From NCBI GenBank assembly GCA_015179025.1, contig WHUX01000123.1, positions 98,670-162,669 on the forward strand: a stretch of DNA of 64,000 bases, read 5' to 3'. Every line of letters starts with the position of its first letter. Within the stretch, counting starts at the first letter, position 1. The position numbers and the translations under genes are program-made. Shown here piece by piece: positions 1 through 11,538 of this stretch. Below the pieces are notes generated by a model. It worked only from the letters and a program-made list of their open reading frames with translations, did no database searches and was not told where the DNA came from. The stretch comes from Terfezia claveryi (taxonomy: Eukaryota; Ascomycota; Pezizomycetes; Pezizales; Pezizaceae).

Positions 1-2862
1 ACTATATATATATATATATATAAAAGCAAAGATAAAGTCATCACTCGCGTTTCACATCGGCAAATGAAACCAAGCCTCACAAAACTAACTTTTTGTAAGG
101 ATCGCCCTATCTAACAAATCTGCATGTAACCATGCGGCACAGCGGAACCCATCTCAGTGGGTAAGCACATACGGAAGTGTCAAAAGTTGGAAGAGGAGGT
201 GGGGGGCGGGGGACGGGAACCTATAAGTGCGTTTCACGTGTAAACTGGGACATGTGCCACGGTAATGCAGGTACGCCGGCTTGATGTTTCATGATTAAAG
301 CTTAACGTAACGTAACACGTGCTGATACATATGCAAGGAGGAGGAGGTCGCCGCGGGGGGGGGGGGGGGTTTGGGTGAATGAAGTCTTGAGGTTTCGAAA
401 GATGATTTATAGTAGCCCCTCACAAAATCCTTATCAAACATTCAAATGTTGTGCACCTGGAGCTTATTTTCAGACTAATAATGATGGGCCCAATATCCAA
501 GTATTTCTTTTTAAGCACTATATATCGGATTTTATAACCATCAATAGCGCTTGTTTTCATTGCTATAATTTATAAACCAAGTTTTAGTCCTATATTTGCA
601 CAACTGGTAAAAACTGGGTGGCCAAAAATTGTCGTACTCTGCATAAAGATGCAATGTATGTTATGCCTTACTCCTGAATCAAATACAAAAATATGCAGCA
701 TTTGGGCCGCTTTATGCAGAAAAGGGGGGGGGGAGGGGGGGGTGGCGTTCTGTATGTAGTACGGCTAGCTGTAATTACCCTGAACATTAGTACGACAAGG
801 ACCAACTTTTACCTTGCTAATTGTTTACACATGTTGCACTAGTGAATATGACATAATTCGCATCAGACTTAACCAGTTGTGGACACAACCTAGTTGGGTT
901 ACCACTTGTTCCCATTCAGGAAGTTGCTAGGTTTTCCTTCTAACGCCCAAGGGAGTCAATTTTATTTTCTCCACAGCCCATAATGGGGGGGGCCCTGGGC
1001 TATCATAGTAGTCTTAGAAATGAAACTTGTGAATTCGCAGCCGTACATGTAGGTGGACCCAGGAAATTGGTAGCGTTTTAGCTGCAACAAGTTCTTTTTC
1101 ATGGGATTCTGGTATAACGGAATACACATCGGTTTTCATGGAATCCCATGCATATGCGAACTAGATGGTTCACCTTGCTCTGTATGGGAATGATAGGCAG
1201 GGCAGTGTATGTCATTATATGAGAAACAAGGCTGATAGAATGAAACATATGGCACTTATATATTATTGAGGCGCTTATACGGGATATATGGCGGATCTAC
1301 AGACATGCATATACTAATTTTTCACAAACGCACTGCAACATCCTTCCAACCGGTGGGTCTGTATCGTTCATGTGGAAGCCCCCCCGTTCCACTGCCCCCT
1401 GTTAGCCCAGACTATCCCCTTGTAAGGCGTCATCATCTTTACCATACCAATACTTCAGACAATATATAGAATCATGCAGTGGGTATATACAGGCACATGA
1501 GAAGGAATTTACACGGAGATAAGGGAGCTGGTCATGTCGGAATCGCTGGCATGAGTTGCCAATATGTGTCTATACTATCGGCTATGAGTATCTTATTACA
1601 TGGTTTATTAGCACTAGAGATGCTCATTTACATATTCCAGGGAATCCCTTTCCATTGAGTCCCTGTGTCCCCAAGGGCGACCCCAACCCCCACAGAGCCA
1701 TACTTTCAAACAGCTGAAAACACGTCTATTTCCTCAATTTCTACCATACATGGCTTCTCTATACTAAAGATGCTGTGCTCGTCCCCTCTACAATATATAC
1801 GCTTTCCTAAATATAGATTGAGTAGATGGAATAACCCACCCCCCAAAAAAAGAAAGATATTTTCTACGGGAAAATATGATAAAAAAAAGCCTGGAGTACT
1901 ATATTCGAGAAAAAACTTGAGCGAGGCAGCAATGGTAATGTATCAGGTGTACATCCCTTAGCCCTTGTCTAGTTGTTAGTTGTCACACCTATCCAGATTA
2001 CAGTAGCAGTGCATCTTTGAATATATATATAAGTGGATGGCTACATTTACTATGTCCATTATTTTAAATTTTTGTTTTTTGTTCTATAAGAACTCATTTT
2101 CTCTATGGGCGGTTTCAAAGGAATGAGCCATTCCGGAATTTAAAAACCCGCCATGGATTCAAGGGTTCAGGGCAGGTTTTTAAAATCTTTCGTTGGACCA
2201 AGAAGATTTTGGAAGAGCTTTTCTAAAGCGGTGAATCGACTTCGTAAAAAAAAGCAGAATGAAAAATTTTCTGAACACATGATATCGGGACTTCTAAATA
2301 TTACGTCTAATCTACTTTAGAGATTGCAAACTCCCTATATACAGTATTATCATCAACGTCAGTTTAGATTCTTTATTTTTATTTTTATTTTTAATTTTAG
2401 TTATTCTTGGATCGTTGATATCAAAAGTTTTCCAACCGAACCGAGCCTATAGAAGCTATTATTGACTTCAACATGCAGCCCGGCTGCTTCCGGGATCTAA
2501 GGTGCCTGGTTGCTTTTGGCCCTGGACACCAACAACAATCGGTACCGTAGTCTGGCTTGCACTAGCCCCTGGGAACTGCTATGGCGGAACTATTATTATT
2601 TGGAGGCGTAGCATGTTATCTGACGGTAGCGTCATGTCATAGCCACAAACTGCCTGATAACCGTCAGACTACATATACTATACACGCTAGGTTTCAATCT
2701 TTTCCGAAATCGCAGTCCGTACCGGTAGCCTTAGGCAGATAGCTAATTCCATTGCTTGCTATATTCTTAAGACGTTATGTGTGGCTCATCACATGACAAG
2801 AAACTGCTCGAGCCGAGCCGTGATTCCGCTGCATAACCTATACAAAAGGCTAGGTCCTTTAA
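1..2862. other. Gene-free, low-complexity region
   Basis: No open frame here resembles a protein I recognise, and those present are short and lack family motifs. The stretch holds a (TA)n run near 3-22, a G run at about 356-370, and a nearly pure G block at about 723-742. The rightmost part is the 3' flank of the minus-strand PI31 gene. I see no RNA gene. Confidence 0.55.
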
Positions 2863-4320
2863 TTAAATGAAATCGCCACTTCCAAACCCTTCAAACCCTC
2901 CTCCTCCCCACCCAGGACCAGGACCACGCGGGCCCCGCAGGCCACCCCTTGGAGCGTCGCCAGGACCAACAGGGTCATATCTACATTGCGCGACAGGGTC
3001 AGTTAGCAAAGGGCGGTGAGTGAAATTGACTTAAGAGAGTGGGGTGAGGCTCTTCGGCAGATAGTACGGACCTTGTACCAGGGGGGAATCTGGGATGCGT
3101 CTCTCGCGTTAGCGCTTACAGAAGTAGATAGACGCAAAGCAGGGATTCGCTATCAATAGCCACAAGGTGCTCAAACAACACACAGAGGTAGAAGCGCGAA
3201 CGCAATTCATAGAATATATTACTCACCTCGGGTCATATTCGCCTTGCCCATTACCTCTATTTCCTCCGCCAAACATTGGATGATCGGGAGTTGGATGCAT
3301 TCCACCCATGGGGCTCATGCCACCAAACCCCGGCCGAGGCACACCGCCCTCCCCGAAGAACGGACCCCGGAGGGGAGGATTTGGACCAAGTCCTGGTGGA
3401 TTCAAATCATCAGCGCCAATACTTAGAGGATTGCGCCCAGGCGGATAATTTAGATGTCGTCGCGGAGGTTGCAGGATTTCATATTCATCTTCGAACCCTG
3501 GCGGCACTTCTCCAGCCGGTATTGGAGGGGGATGAAATGGTCGTGGTGGGTGAAATCCCATTCGCAGGGGGTCATTGAATTCCGGTCGGTCTGGTTCCTG
3601 AAGCCTCTGCGGTGGTCTCTGATTTTGTGAAGCAGAACTAGAAGCCGCGCTAGAAATTTCCTCCTGATATCCGGGCTTGTTCAGACCCGGCATGAGTTTC
3701 TGGATGATGTTAATCTTCACCAGACTCGCTAAATCTGCAACTCGGCTTTGTGATATAAACGCATCCTTGAGTTTCTTCCTCGAGCCTCCATTTTCTTCAT
3801 CTCCTTCATCTTCGTTGGGTGCATATGGGAAAAAGGACTCAGAGACGAAATCCTTCGTGACGATATCAAAGCTCGTAGTCTTCTCATCTCCTATGCCAAG
3901 TCCGAATACAACAACTTTATTGCCTAGCCGATTAATTTTGATTACATACTCGAGCGAGGACTGTGAATGAGCATAGCGAAATGAGTAGGAGCTTCCAGAG
4001 TTCCACTTTGGTTGTAGGGGTTTCAGATTGGATGCATCGATGGGCGTATCTACCTAATGTTAACAATTTCAGAATCACCAAATGAGAATACCTATGTGAG
4101 ATGAAAGGAAGTCGTAGAAGCTACCTAGCCTATCATCATCGTCTAAGCCGATAAGGCGGAAACCAACCGTTAACATGCAGGCATGGACAAAGAGTGCGAT
4201 TGCGTCATATGGATTTCTCAGCTTTTGAGGCCTGGCCGACGACGATTCTGAAGTCGGTGTCCATAGACTGCCCTCGATTAGAGTAAGAAGGGTTGCAGGA
4301 CTGAGTGGATTGTCCGCCAT
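2863..4320 (-). CDS. Proteasome inhibitor/regulator PI31
   Basis: Predicted 389-aa PI31-family protein, which binds the 20S proteasome and modulates its assembly and activity. Exons 4320-4092, 4049-3227 and 2980-2863; introns of 42 and 246 nt. The N-terminal half has the PI31 N-domain pattern: start MADNPLSPATLLTLIEG, then a conserved patch SYSFRYAHSQSSLEYVIKIN. The C-terminal half is the Pro/Gly-rich tail with RNPLSIGADDLNPPGLGP and FGGMSPMGGMHPTPDHPMFGG-like repeats, as in the family. The last exon restores a second DP-containing segment (YDPVGPG) and a Gly-rich end; stopping at the TGA after DPR would lose this conserved tail, so the donor GTGAGT is preferred. The frame closes exactly over the three exons. 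It lies downstream of the SUMO protease on the same strand. Confidence 0.88.
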
Positions 4321-4852
4321 AGATGCTCGTTCTTGAGAACAATTGTTGACGAGTTGAGGTGATAAATCTAGAGTGTGTGGATTGTGGGGGTGATTTCCAT
4401 GGAGTATAATGCTTGCTTCGATATGTACTGTACGTATAGAGCGGCGAGACGTAAGGCTCTACAGATGACGCAACACTCGCCACCGAGTTATCGTTTCGCA
4501 TTGCAGTTACCAAGTATCCCATGATAAGAAATAGAAATATACTGATGTACTACTTTACTTGATTCAAGAAGTATCAATGACCATGATAGTTAAATGAACA
4601 AATTAAATGAAGAAAAAAAAATTATATATAATCTATGTAGCAATGACCGAGAGTGCGTGTTGTACATAAAAAGGGTTTAAGATACAGCGCAGCAAAAAAT
4701 GGTAGCGTAAAAAAGTGGTAGCCCAAACACCCACCCAGCAGATAACCGACAAACGCCAAATACTAATCAGGAGAACCCGTAAATAAGCAGATATCGGGAA
4801 GTAAACATCCGTCCAGCTAATCAATCATAAATGCGCTTTTCATCGTAAAGTT
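4321..4852. other. Intergenic region between the SUMO protease and PI31
   Basis: This 532-bp AT-rich spacer serves as the 3' flank of the SUMO protease and the 5' flank of PI31. A-rich and TA-rich stretches lie at about 4610-4632. No further gene is visible. Confidence 0.5.
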
Positions 4853-6896
4853 TCATGCCACCCCAAGCTCCCCAGCCAGAAGCTCTGCCACCATGCGATA
4901 TCTGATGGTTGGCATGTCGGCTTGAGTAAAAGAAAGCTCCCTTCCACGTGCGAGAACTTCCGCATGCTTGCAGGTAAACACGCCGCAATCATACATATTG
5001 CTTTGCGACGGACAATCCTATCGTGAAATGTTAACTCGATCCGCATGCATATATAAGATGGGTCCAACCTTTACAAAAGACTCTGTCCATTCTTCCCACC
5101 ATTGATCCCAAGGTTTGTCGAGTTTGGCTTTGCCCTTGGTCTCGTTGGCCAAGTATTCCCGCATTGCCTGCATTGGTCAGTCACAGAAAAGGTAATGCTC
5201 CTACAGCAGGAGGTACCTACTCGAAAAAATATTTCACTACGGTAGGCCGCGCCACCCTTCATGGAGTCATAAAATTCTAGCCGCTTTTCCTTTGGCCTGA
5301 CCACACCGAGAGTCCAGTGATTTCCGTTGAAGTTTGCGGGAATGAACAGAAAGTCCAAACGCAAAAGATTATCACCTCCGACTTTGGATCTTCTCGTTAG
5401 ACCTTCGACTTTTTTTGGACCATGCCTCAACAATTGGCTCCAGAAGAATGCACCAAAAGCATGTGATTTTTTTGGTTCTTTTCCGTTATTATATTTTTCG
5501 GCAACCATGTACAGATATAAATCGATGATTGAGTCATTGAGCCACAACTTATGATCGTCATCAATGATAGGATGATTTGTTGGAGGGTAGGGATTCAGCC
5601 TCCACATATCTTCGGAGTATAGCTGGACCCTTGCTTTAGAGTTTTCGATCAAAATCTTGCCCCTTTCCCTGTGCACAATCACCTGGCGTACTTTGATCAA
5701 TGTGGCCTCGCTGACAGGCTTGACGATAGGTTCTTTTCTCTGTTCATCGGCCGTGTTAGCCTCCGTCCATGATTTCAATTAGGCAGTCAATGCTTCACGC
5801 ACTTGCTCCTTCAGCCGTTGAATTTCTTCTTCCCGCCTTGCTCGCTCCTGTGAGATCTGCTCAAAGGTTTTAAACCTTTCGTGTCTACCACCTGTGAGCG
5901 TTGCCAAATAGGCGTCTAGTCTCGGATCATCCTGAACCGCACTCTTTTGTGCTTCTTCAAACTAAAATGACCATCAGTGTGGCTCTATACCGGGCCTAAA
6001 ATTGTCATACCTGCGCCGTCCGAGATGGACGTTTCCTCCGTGACCGTCGTAGCTCATCACCCCGTGCACGAGAAGACGTCAATGGAGAGCCGGTGAACTG
6101 GGAAATCCTGACCCTACTTGCTCTCCTTGCTTGTTCTTTAAAAGCTTCTGTGGGGCGATGCCTGTTGAAATGCTTCCATTTTGGGACTGCATCACGTCTC
6201 GCAACGGTATCTGCAAGAAGCCAAAAAACATCCTTCTTCCTTTGAGCATCTTTTATTGTGTTTTTGGGGGTTCCCGCAGCCTTTGACACCAGTAGGAGTG
6301 GAGCGGCTTTCGGCGTGGATGCTGTCACAACGGGCCCAGCCTTGCTTCCTGGTTCCGATGTGGGCTCCGGTGTTGTTTCTGGGGTGGGCTCTTGTGTAGG
6401 CTCTGGTGATGATTCCACCTCTGTCTCTATGACACTGTCTTCAGCAGATACCGGCGAGGCTTTAACTGTAAGAAAATCAGTGCATTGATTCGTTTGTATG
6501 AACAAGTATAGGTGGAAACAAACATTGATTCCAGAGCTCTCCAGTGAGGGCAGTAATTTTGCCGATCATGAAACTGAACGGCTGCACTATGAATGACATG
6601 TCAGAGGCCGTACGGCGTGCTCGCGATGGCGGGTGCAGTGGTGATTCGGAAGATTGTGAGGAATTGGGTGATCGCGGCGAATATTGAGGATCGAATCGGT
6701 CGAATCGTTGGTACTTGTTTGTGAGGATTCTGCCAGACAGATCCAGATATGGAAGGTCTTCTTCAAACTTCCTCTTCAAACTTTGTGAAAACGTAGGCGT
6801 GGATGGGATGCTAGACACCGGAGTCGGGATGCTGATATCGTTCTCGGGATCCCGGGTTCGGAGTTCAGTCGTGACGTATATCTGGGAACCTCCCAT
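4853..6896 (-). CDS. Ulp1/SENP-type SUMO protease (peptidase C48)
   Basis: Predicted 594-aa cysteine protease that removes or matures SUMO. Exons 6896-6524, 6465-6011, 5961-5803, 5760-5221, 5167-5075 and 5017-4853. The C-terminal C48 domain (about residues 390-594) shows LNDSIIDLYL, the catalytic His in NFNGNHWTLGVV (H477), the Asp in LEFYDSM (D494), the oxyanion Gln in CPSQSN (Q545) and the nucleophile in YDCGVF (C551). The N-terminal half is low-complexity, with Pro/Thr/Glu repeats (about 145-175) and a charged helical stretch just before the catalytic domain. The third intron is only 42 nt (5761-5802; GTGCGT donor, CTAAT branch-like site) and removes an in-frame TAA. Without that intron the gene would be split in two. 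All exon phases agree. Confidence 0.88.
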
Positions 6897-8749
6897 ACTA
6901 CGCCTGCCCTATTAGAGTGCCGGAGAAGACCAAGAGTCAGGCTGAATGATTGATGTAGTTTTATACCCCAGTGACTCGATGTGCCCTCTGTACATATCAT
7001 GGAGAATGAATACCGTACATTAACCTCAGAGCACTATACCATCAAGGGATAGCTCTCTCTCGACCTGAATGTGGAGGCTCAAGGGGGAGTGCCCTAACAA
7101 TGATGGCGTTTTTGTTTCTGCACTGCTGCTGTAAATGAGAAGGCAATAGCGGCGGCGGCGGGCGATGGCTGTGGGTTATCAGGGCTCAGATTGCAATATC
7201 TTGAATATCTTGAATACTGTTAACGATGGGGAAGCATCGCTTTGTCGCAAACGAGGCTTGGCATTTAATGACTCAGCAAAGTCACCTTGTGCGACCAACA
7301 GGAATGTGCATATGCGCATACAGGATGTCGTGCCAGTAACCTCGGCACCAACCTCAAGCTCTGTTGTGAGTACCTAATACGGTACTTCTACTTGCAGTCT
7401 TGGCTCCTTATATATGTAAGGAATCTAGCAGGAACATAAGGAGAGCTTGTAAAGTTACTTCTGGGAGAAAGTTCTTCACACCACGCCTTACATAATATTC
7501 AGCGTTAGGCGGCCTCTAGTGAGACATACAGTAGTGTGATCGATGCATAAAAAGGTGTGGGTACGGTAGAGGAAGACGCAGTCTACTGTACTGTACATAG
7601 CACATCAAATATCTCAACTGAGACTCTGGTACAGAACATGGAGATCATTCAATCCGTACCTACCATACCACCACGTACCAGATTGATTTAGTTTGAGCGG
7701 GGGGGATACCTATACCGTAGGCTACACATTTATTTCCAGAGAAAAATAGAATTAGTCCGGCTGCATATCGAATACTTCTAACGGTGCGGTTTTCGGTTCC
7801 AATTGCAATTTATCAATTCAAGCTAATGTATGTACAGTACCCCACTTACTTAGGCACCATCTTCACCTTCATCAAGTTGCAATTGGAGTACTCGAGTGAA
7901 GTAGGTATGTACGTACGTCTAGATCTCGCGAGCCGCAGCAAGCTGTAACTCTGGCGCTATTGAAGGGGAAGCCCAGTGAGTGGCACGAACGCCTGACGTT
8001 GCTTATGCATGTATGCAGAATACTTACTCTACCGGTACATAAATTGATTGGGCTTACGTTGGCTTACCACACTAACTACCTACCGTAGCAACCAGGGGGT
8101 CTACAGGTACTCTACCTAATTGTGATGTGTGTGGATGTTATATCATTAAATAAGCAACTTACATGTATTCTGTACATACATATGTACGTATATACTGTAC
8201 TATAATGAAGGTCAGAATCTTAAGTAGAATGCCGCCTGTTTCCCCTCCCACTTACTTCTCGGTGCTACCTTCTCAGTCGTTGCGATCGCCATACCTGGAA
8301 GCGGCTTTGCTCTTTTGCATCTCGGAAATGTGCATACACATATACCTACGTACATAAGTTACACAAGTATAAAGCACCATTTCCCAGGCGCTGCATACGA
8401 TCACGCCCTGGCTGTGCTTCACAAGCTGCCCTCTATTCGTTCACCAATTTCAACTCTCCTGTTGCATACCGAGTACTTACCCACACTTTTGTCCCTTGCA
8501 TTCCTCTCCGCCTTTTCAATTCTGTTGGTCGCACGCCCTGCACAATAGCCGCCATAGCTTGAAGAAGCTAATTCAGTTGCCCGGCCGTCACTCTCGCTTC
8601 TTCAACCTGGGGGGGTGGGTGCGAGTTCTCAGCCTCATCCGCCCGTACTGACTGACACCTGCCTCAGACGTGTGAAGGGGAGGTGGTCCGCATAGATCTC
8701 CCCACTCCATAATCAATCATATCACTATCTTCTGTACGACCACTACGTC
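6897..8749. other. Divergent intergenic region
   Basis: This 1.85-kb stretch separates the 5' ends of the minus-strand SUMO protease and the plus-strand arrestin gene, so it should contain both promoters. It is conspicuously rich in GTAC and TACCTAC-type words (for example about 7860-7925 and 8160-8200). I see no coding or RNA gene. Confidence 0.5.
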
Positions 8750-10106
8750 ATGTCGGTTCCTGCTCATGTTCCCGCTGCTGTTCATGTGAGCGGTCCACCG
8801 AACAGCAATTTTCTTGTCGGCTATCCAGGCATTTCAGCTACATTGGTACATCTCCTTGCCATCGCTACTGCTGCTGATGAGACGAGTGCGAATATTTGCT
8901 GATCTGGCCTCACTTTTGCAAATACAGCCGCGGATAGAAGGCAAGGTCGAGATTCGTCCATCAGTAGGCATAAGCGCTCCAGTAGCCATATCTTACGTTA
9001 CAATTGGCCTTTACCGACGAGAGACAATACATCCTCATGCTGGAAGTGTGGTTGGGAATCACCTAGCAGCCCCTAGGAAAGATATTGTGGAACTTGTGGG
9101 GAACGAGCTCAGGTTATTCCATTGTGGCTCAGGGAAATTGTTCGAAACAGTGCTGGCCATGGACTTGCCTTTCCTCCTATTCATACCCTTCATGCGGGAC
9201 GGAGAAGGAGAAGTTCCGCCTGCGAGCTTGCAACTTCCATCTAGAGTTGCAGAAACTTATTATGAACTCATCGTATCGGTGCAGCAAGGCACTTCAGACC
9301 TTAAGAAGTTCTCATTTCCAGTACCTATTTCTCGATACGATACTCTATCGACATTTGGGATGTACAACACACCTGAAACACAGGAACGAGTCAGTGATCA
9401 CTTGGTAACGCTAGGATTATTCCTCCCTCGCTGGTCATTCGGCCCCAATGACGACGTCAATGTCACCATAAAGTTGACACCGAACCCCGACTGGCTGTCA
9501 AGAGCCCGGAAGGTTACAGTGAAGGGCATAACAGTAGCTATTGAAGAACACATAACATACAACCCCGAGGGGGACGAACCTACAACGAAAGTAAACACCC
9601 TTCTGAGTAAGAAGGAGAAAGTAGCAAAGAAACTACCGGAACATGGGTACATGACTACCATAGCTATGACATATCCCGCGAAGGATCTGCGTGATTCAGA
9701 CGGATTTCTGCCACGGCAGAGGCCGGCATTTCCATTATGTGCAGTCTCCGGGTTCACAACATCTGCGGCTCTGTACAAAATCAATTATTATCTCATCGTG
9801 AAGGTATGAATGGTAAAGTCAATCTGAGATTCTGAATGATATTGTTCACTAACCAAACAACAGGCAACCATGACCAATTGTAAGGACATAACAGTTAAGC
9901 AATCAATCGTTGTCACACCTTTCGATCACATCACATGCAAAAATGAAATGGATGCCATCGCACAAGCGGCGGTAGATGCATATCCGATAAATATGTTGAA
10001 TCCTATGCTACCTGCCCAAACAATAATTCGCCCCGGTGATCATAACGCGCTTCACGCCTTGGGTTTTACATACGTTGGCAAGGAGAGGAAATTACTAATA
10101 CAGTAG
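8750..10106 (+). CDS. Arrestin-like (alpha-arrestin N-domain) protein
   Basis: Predicted 404-aa arrestin-fold protein. Exons 8750-8845, 8928-9803 and 9864-10106. The start MSVPAHVPAAVHVSG is chosen because the first intron (82 nt, GTACAT...ACAG) joins SATL to PRIEGKVEIRPSVG, giving the canonical opening of fungal arrestin-like proteins. Later family signatures are APVAISYVTIGLYRRETIHP, AMDLPFLLFIPF, QLPSRVAETYYELIV, SRYDTLSTFGMYN and AVSGFTTSAALYKINYYL. Family members act as adaptors in ubiquitin-dependent traffic of membrane proteins. However, I see no PPxY ubiquitin-ligase-binding motif here, so that role is unsure. The ORF alone would start in a wrong frame through the first intron. A Harbinger transposon lies 1.2 kb downstream. 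Confidence 0.8.
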
Positions 10107-11307
10107 CGAGATGAATCATCAAATTGGATAATCTGTCTCCACTGAGCGCAAGTTTCAACAATCATTCCCGCTCGAAGTCTCTCGATTAGTATATCACCTA
10201 TGAAGGAGAAGAAGTATCGATGCAGTAGTTGGCGTCCAGATTGATTCGTTGACATCACTCTGGCAGTTTTGGGCTTGGGGCGACTTTTTGGGCCCCAATC
10301 AGTCTTGGTTGGCGGAAGACGCATAACGTTGATTGATTCATCATATCTGATCACGTCGAGTGTGCGATGTCAGGTGATAGGTGTCAGAGAGGGATTGAGT
10401 GAAAGTTGTTATGTCGTTTTTTTTTTTTTTTCAGGTTGGATTCTGTTTTCCGGCGTTGTCCCATCTACTAACCAATATTTCCCTCTATACCTTGGTCTAT
10501 TGTTTATCATGATTTTATATACCTTGGCCCGGTTTTCATGATTTGGTGGGTTTTCTTTTTTATAATTCTACCCTTGCTCCACTGGGTCAGAGGTTGGGTA
10601 AGGCAGGATTTTAGCTGTGCCCAGTTGGTGCCTTCATCCTACATGGAGTTCTACGGCAAATTTATGTTGCGTGTTAGCTTGTTTGGTTGGGAATGTACAT
10701 ATGAGATATGATATACAGGGGTTTGTACGTACTTTGGACTCTGGTATGTACAAGAGTCTTAGTGAGATTGTCCATTCTCTAGTGATGGGATTGCCAATAA
10801 CTATTTTACGGCTATATAAAGTAGCTTACAACGACTCAAGCAGCAGGTAAGAAGTGTCACGGGGTTGAAGTTCTGGCCATAAAGCGCCTGGTGCCCGGGA
10901 CGAGATGGCTCGGGACGAGATGGCTCGGGACGAGATGTTGCCTCGGAGATGGTCTGGTTGACGAAATTCCAGGTTCGACGACACCAATAATAACCCAGAA
11001 ATAGCCAGTTTATATACCAGGCGACTAAGGGATGAGGCTAAAAAAATGATCCAAGTCCACTACTAGACTGCGAACTGCTTTAATCTGTTTTGATAATATG
11101 AATAGTCGTACCCAGTAAACTATCTTGTTTATCCAGATTATGCTCGGGACTTCGAGCTCGGGACGCAGCAAGGATCTGAAATACAAACTAATTATTAATA
11201 TATCTCTTAATTTAGTATACTATGTATTTACCTAAGGAATAGATTGTATTTCTATCTTGCGCTCTGCTCCCTAGTCTGGTTGCACACCCTCATACGATCC
11301 CCATATT
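10107..11307. other. Intergenic region before the transposon
   Basis: No gene recognised. It contains a T run at about 10418-10432 just beyond the arrestin gene, a three-copy 15-bp tandem repeat, and two further copies of its core word GCTCGGGAC at about 11142-11164. Confidence 0.5.
10894..10937. repeat. 15-bp tandem repeat, three copies
   Basis: The unit CTCGGGACGAGATGG is repeated almost perfectly three times (the first copy starts CCCGGGAC). The shared word CTCGGGAC recurs twice more about 210-230 bp downstream. Function unknown. Confidence 0.85.
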
Positions 11308-11339
11308 AGAGGGATTTTGTACACCCTGGTCAGTCAGTT
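11308..11339 (+). repeat. Left terminal inverted repeat of the Harbinger element
   Basis: Starts AGAGGGATTTTGTACACC and is 31/32 identical to the reverse complement of the right end. Confidence 0.85.
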
Positions 11340-11538
11340 CATCTGTCAGATATTAGTGTTGTTTCCACAGCAACATTACTAAGTAGGCTAGACTGTCTGC
11401 ACAACCCATGCTTGTGCATTTTGACAGTCCTCTAGTCTGTCAGTTTAACTGACGGAAAAAATCTCTGTCAAACACACTGTCAATTAGATGTAAACAAACC
11501 AAAAAAACCACAACAACACTATAACAACACATACCAAA

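Noticed and set aside
1..22. (TA)n at the left edge as a telomere or centromere sign
   Set aside because: Simple dinucleotide run only; no telomeric TTAGGG repeats or other structure.
1665..1961. 98-codon plus-strand frame in the left gene-free region
   Set aside because: No recognisable domain and low-complexity ends; not supported as a gene.
5771..5790. In-frame TAA making the SUMO protease a pseudogene
   Set aside because: A frame-preserving 42-nt GT-AG intron with a branch-like CTAAT removes it, and all catalytic residues are intact.
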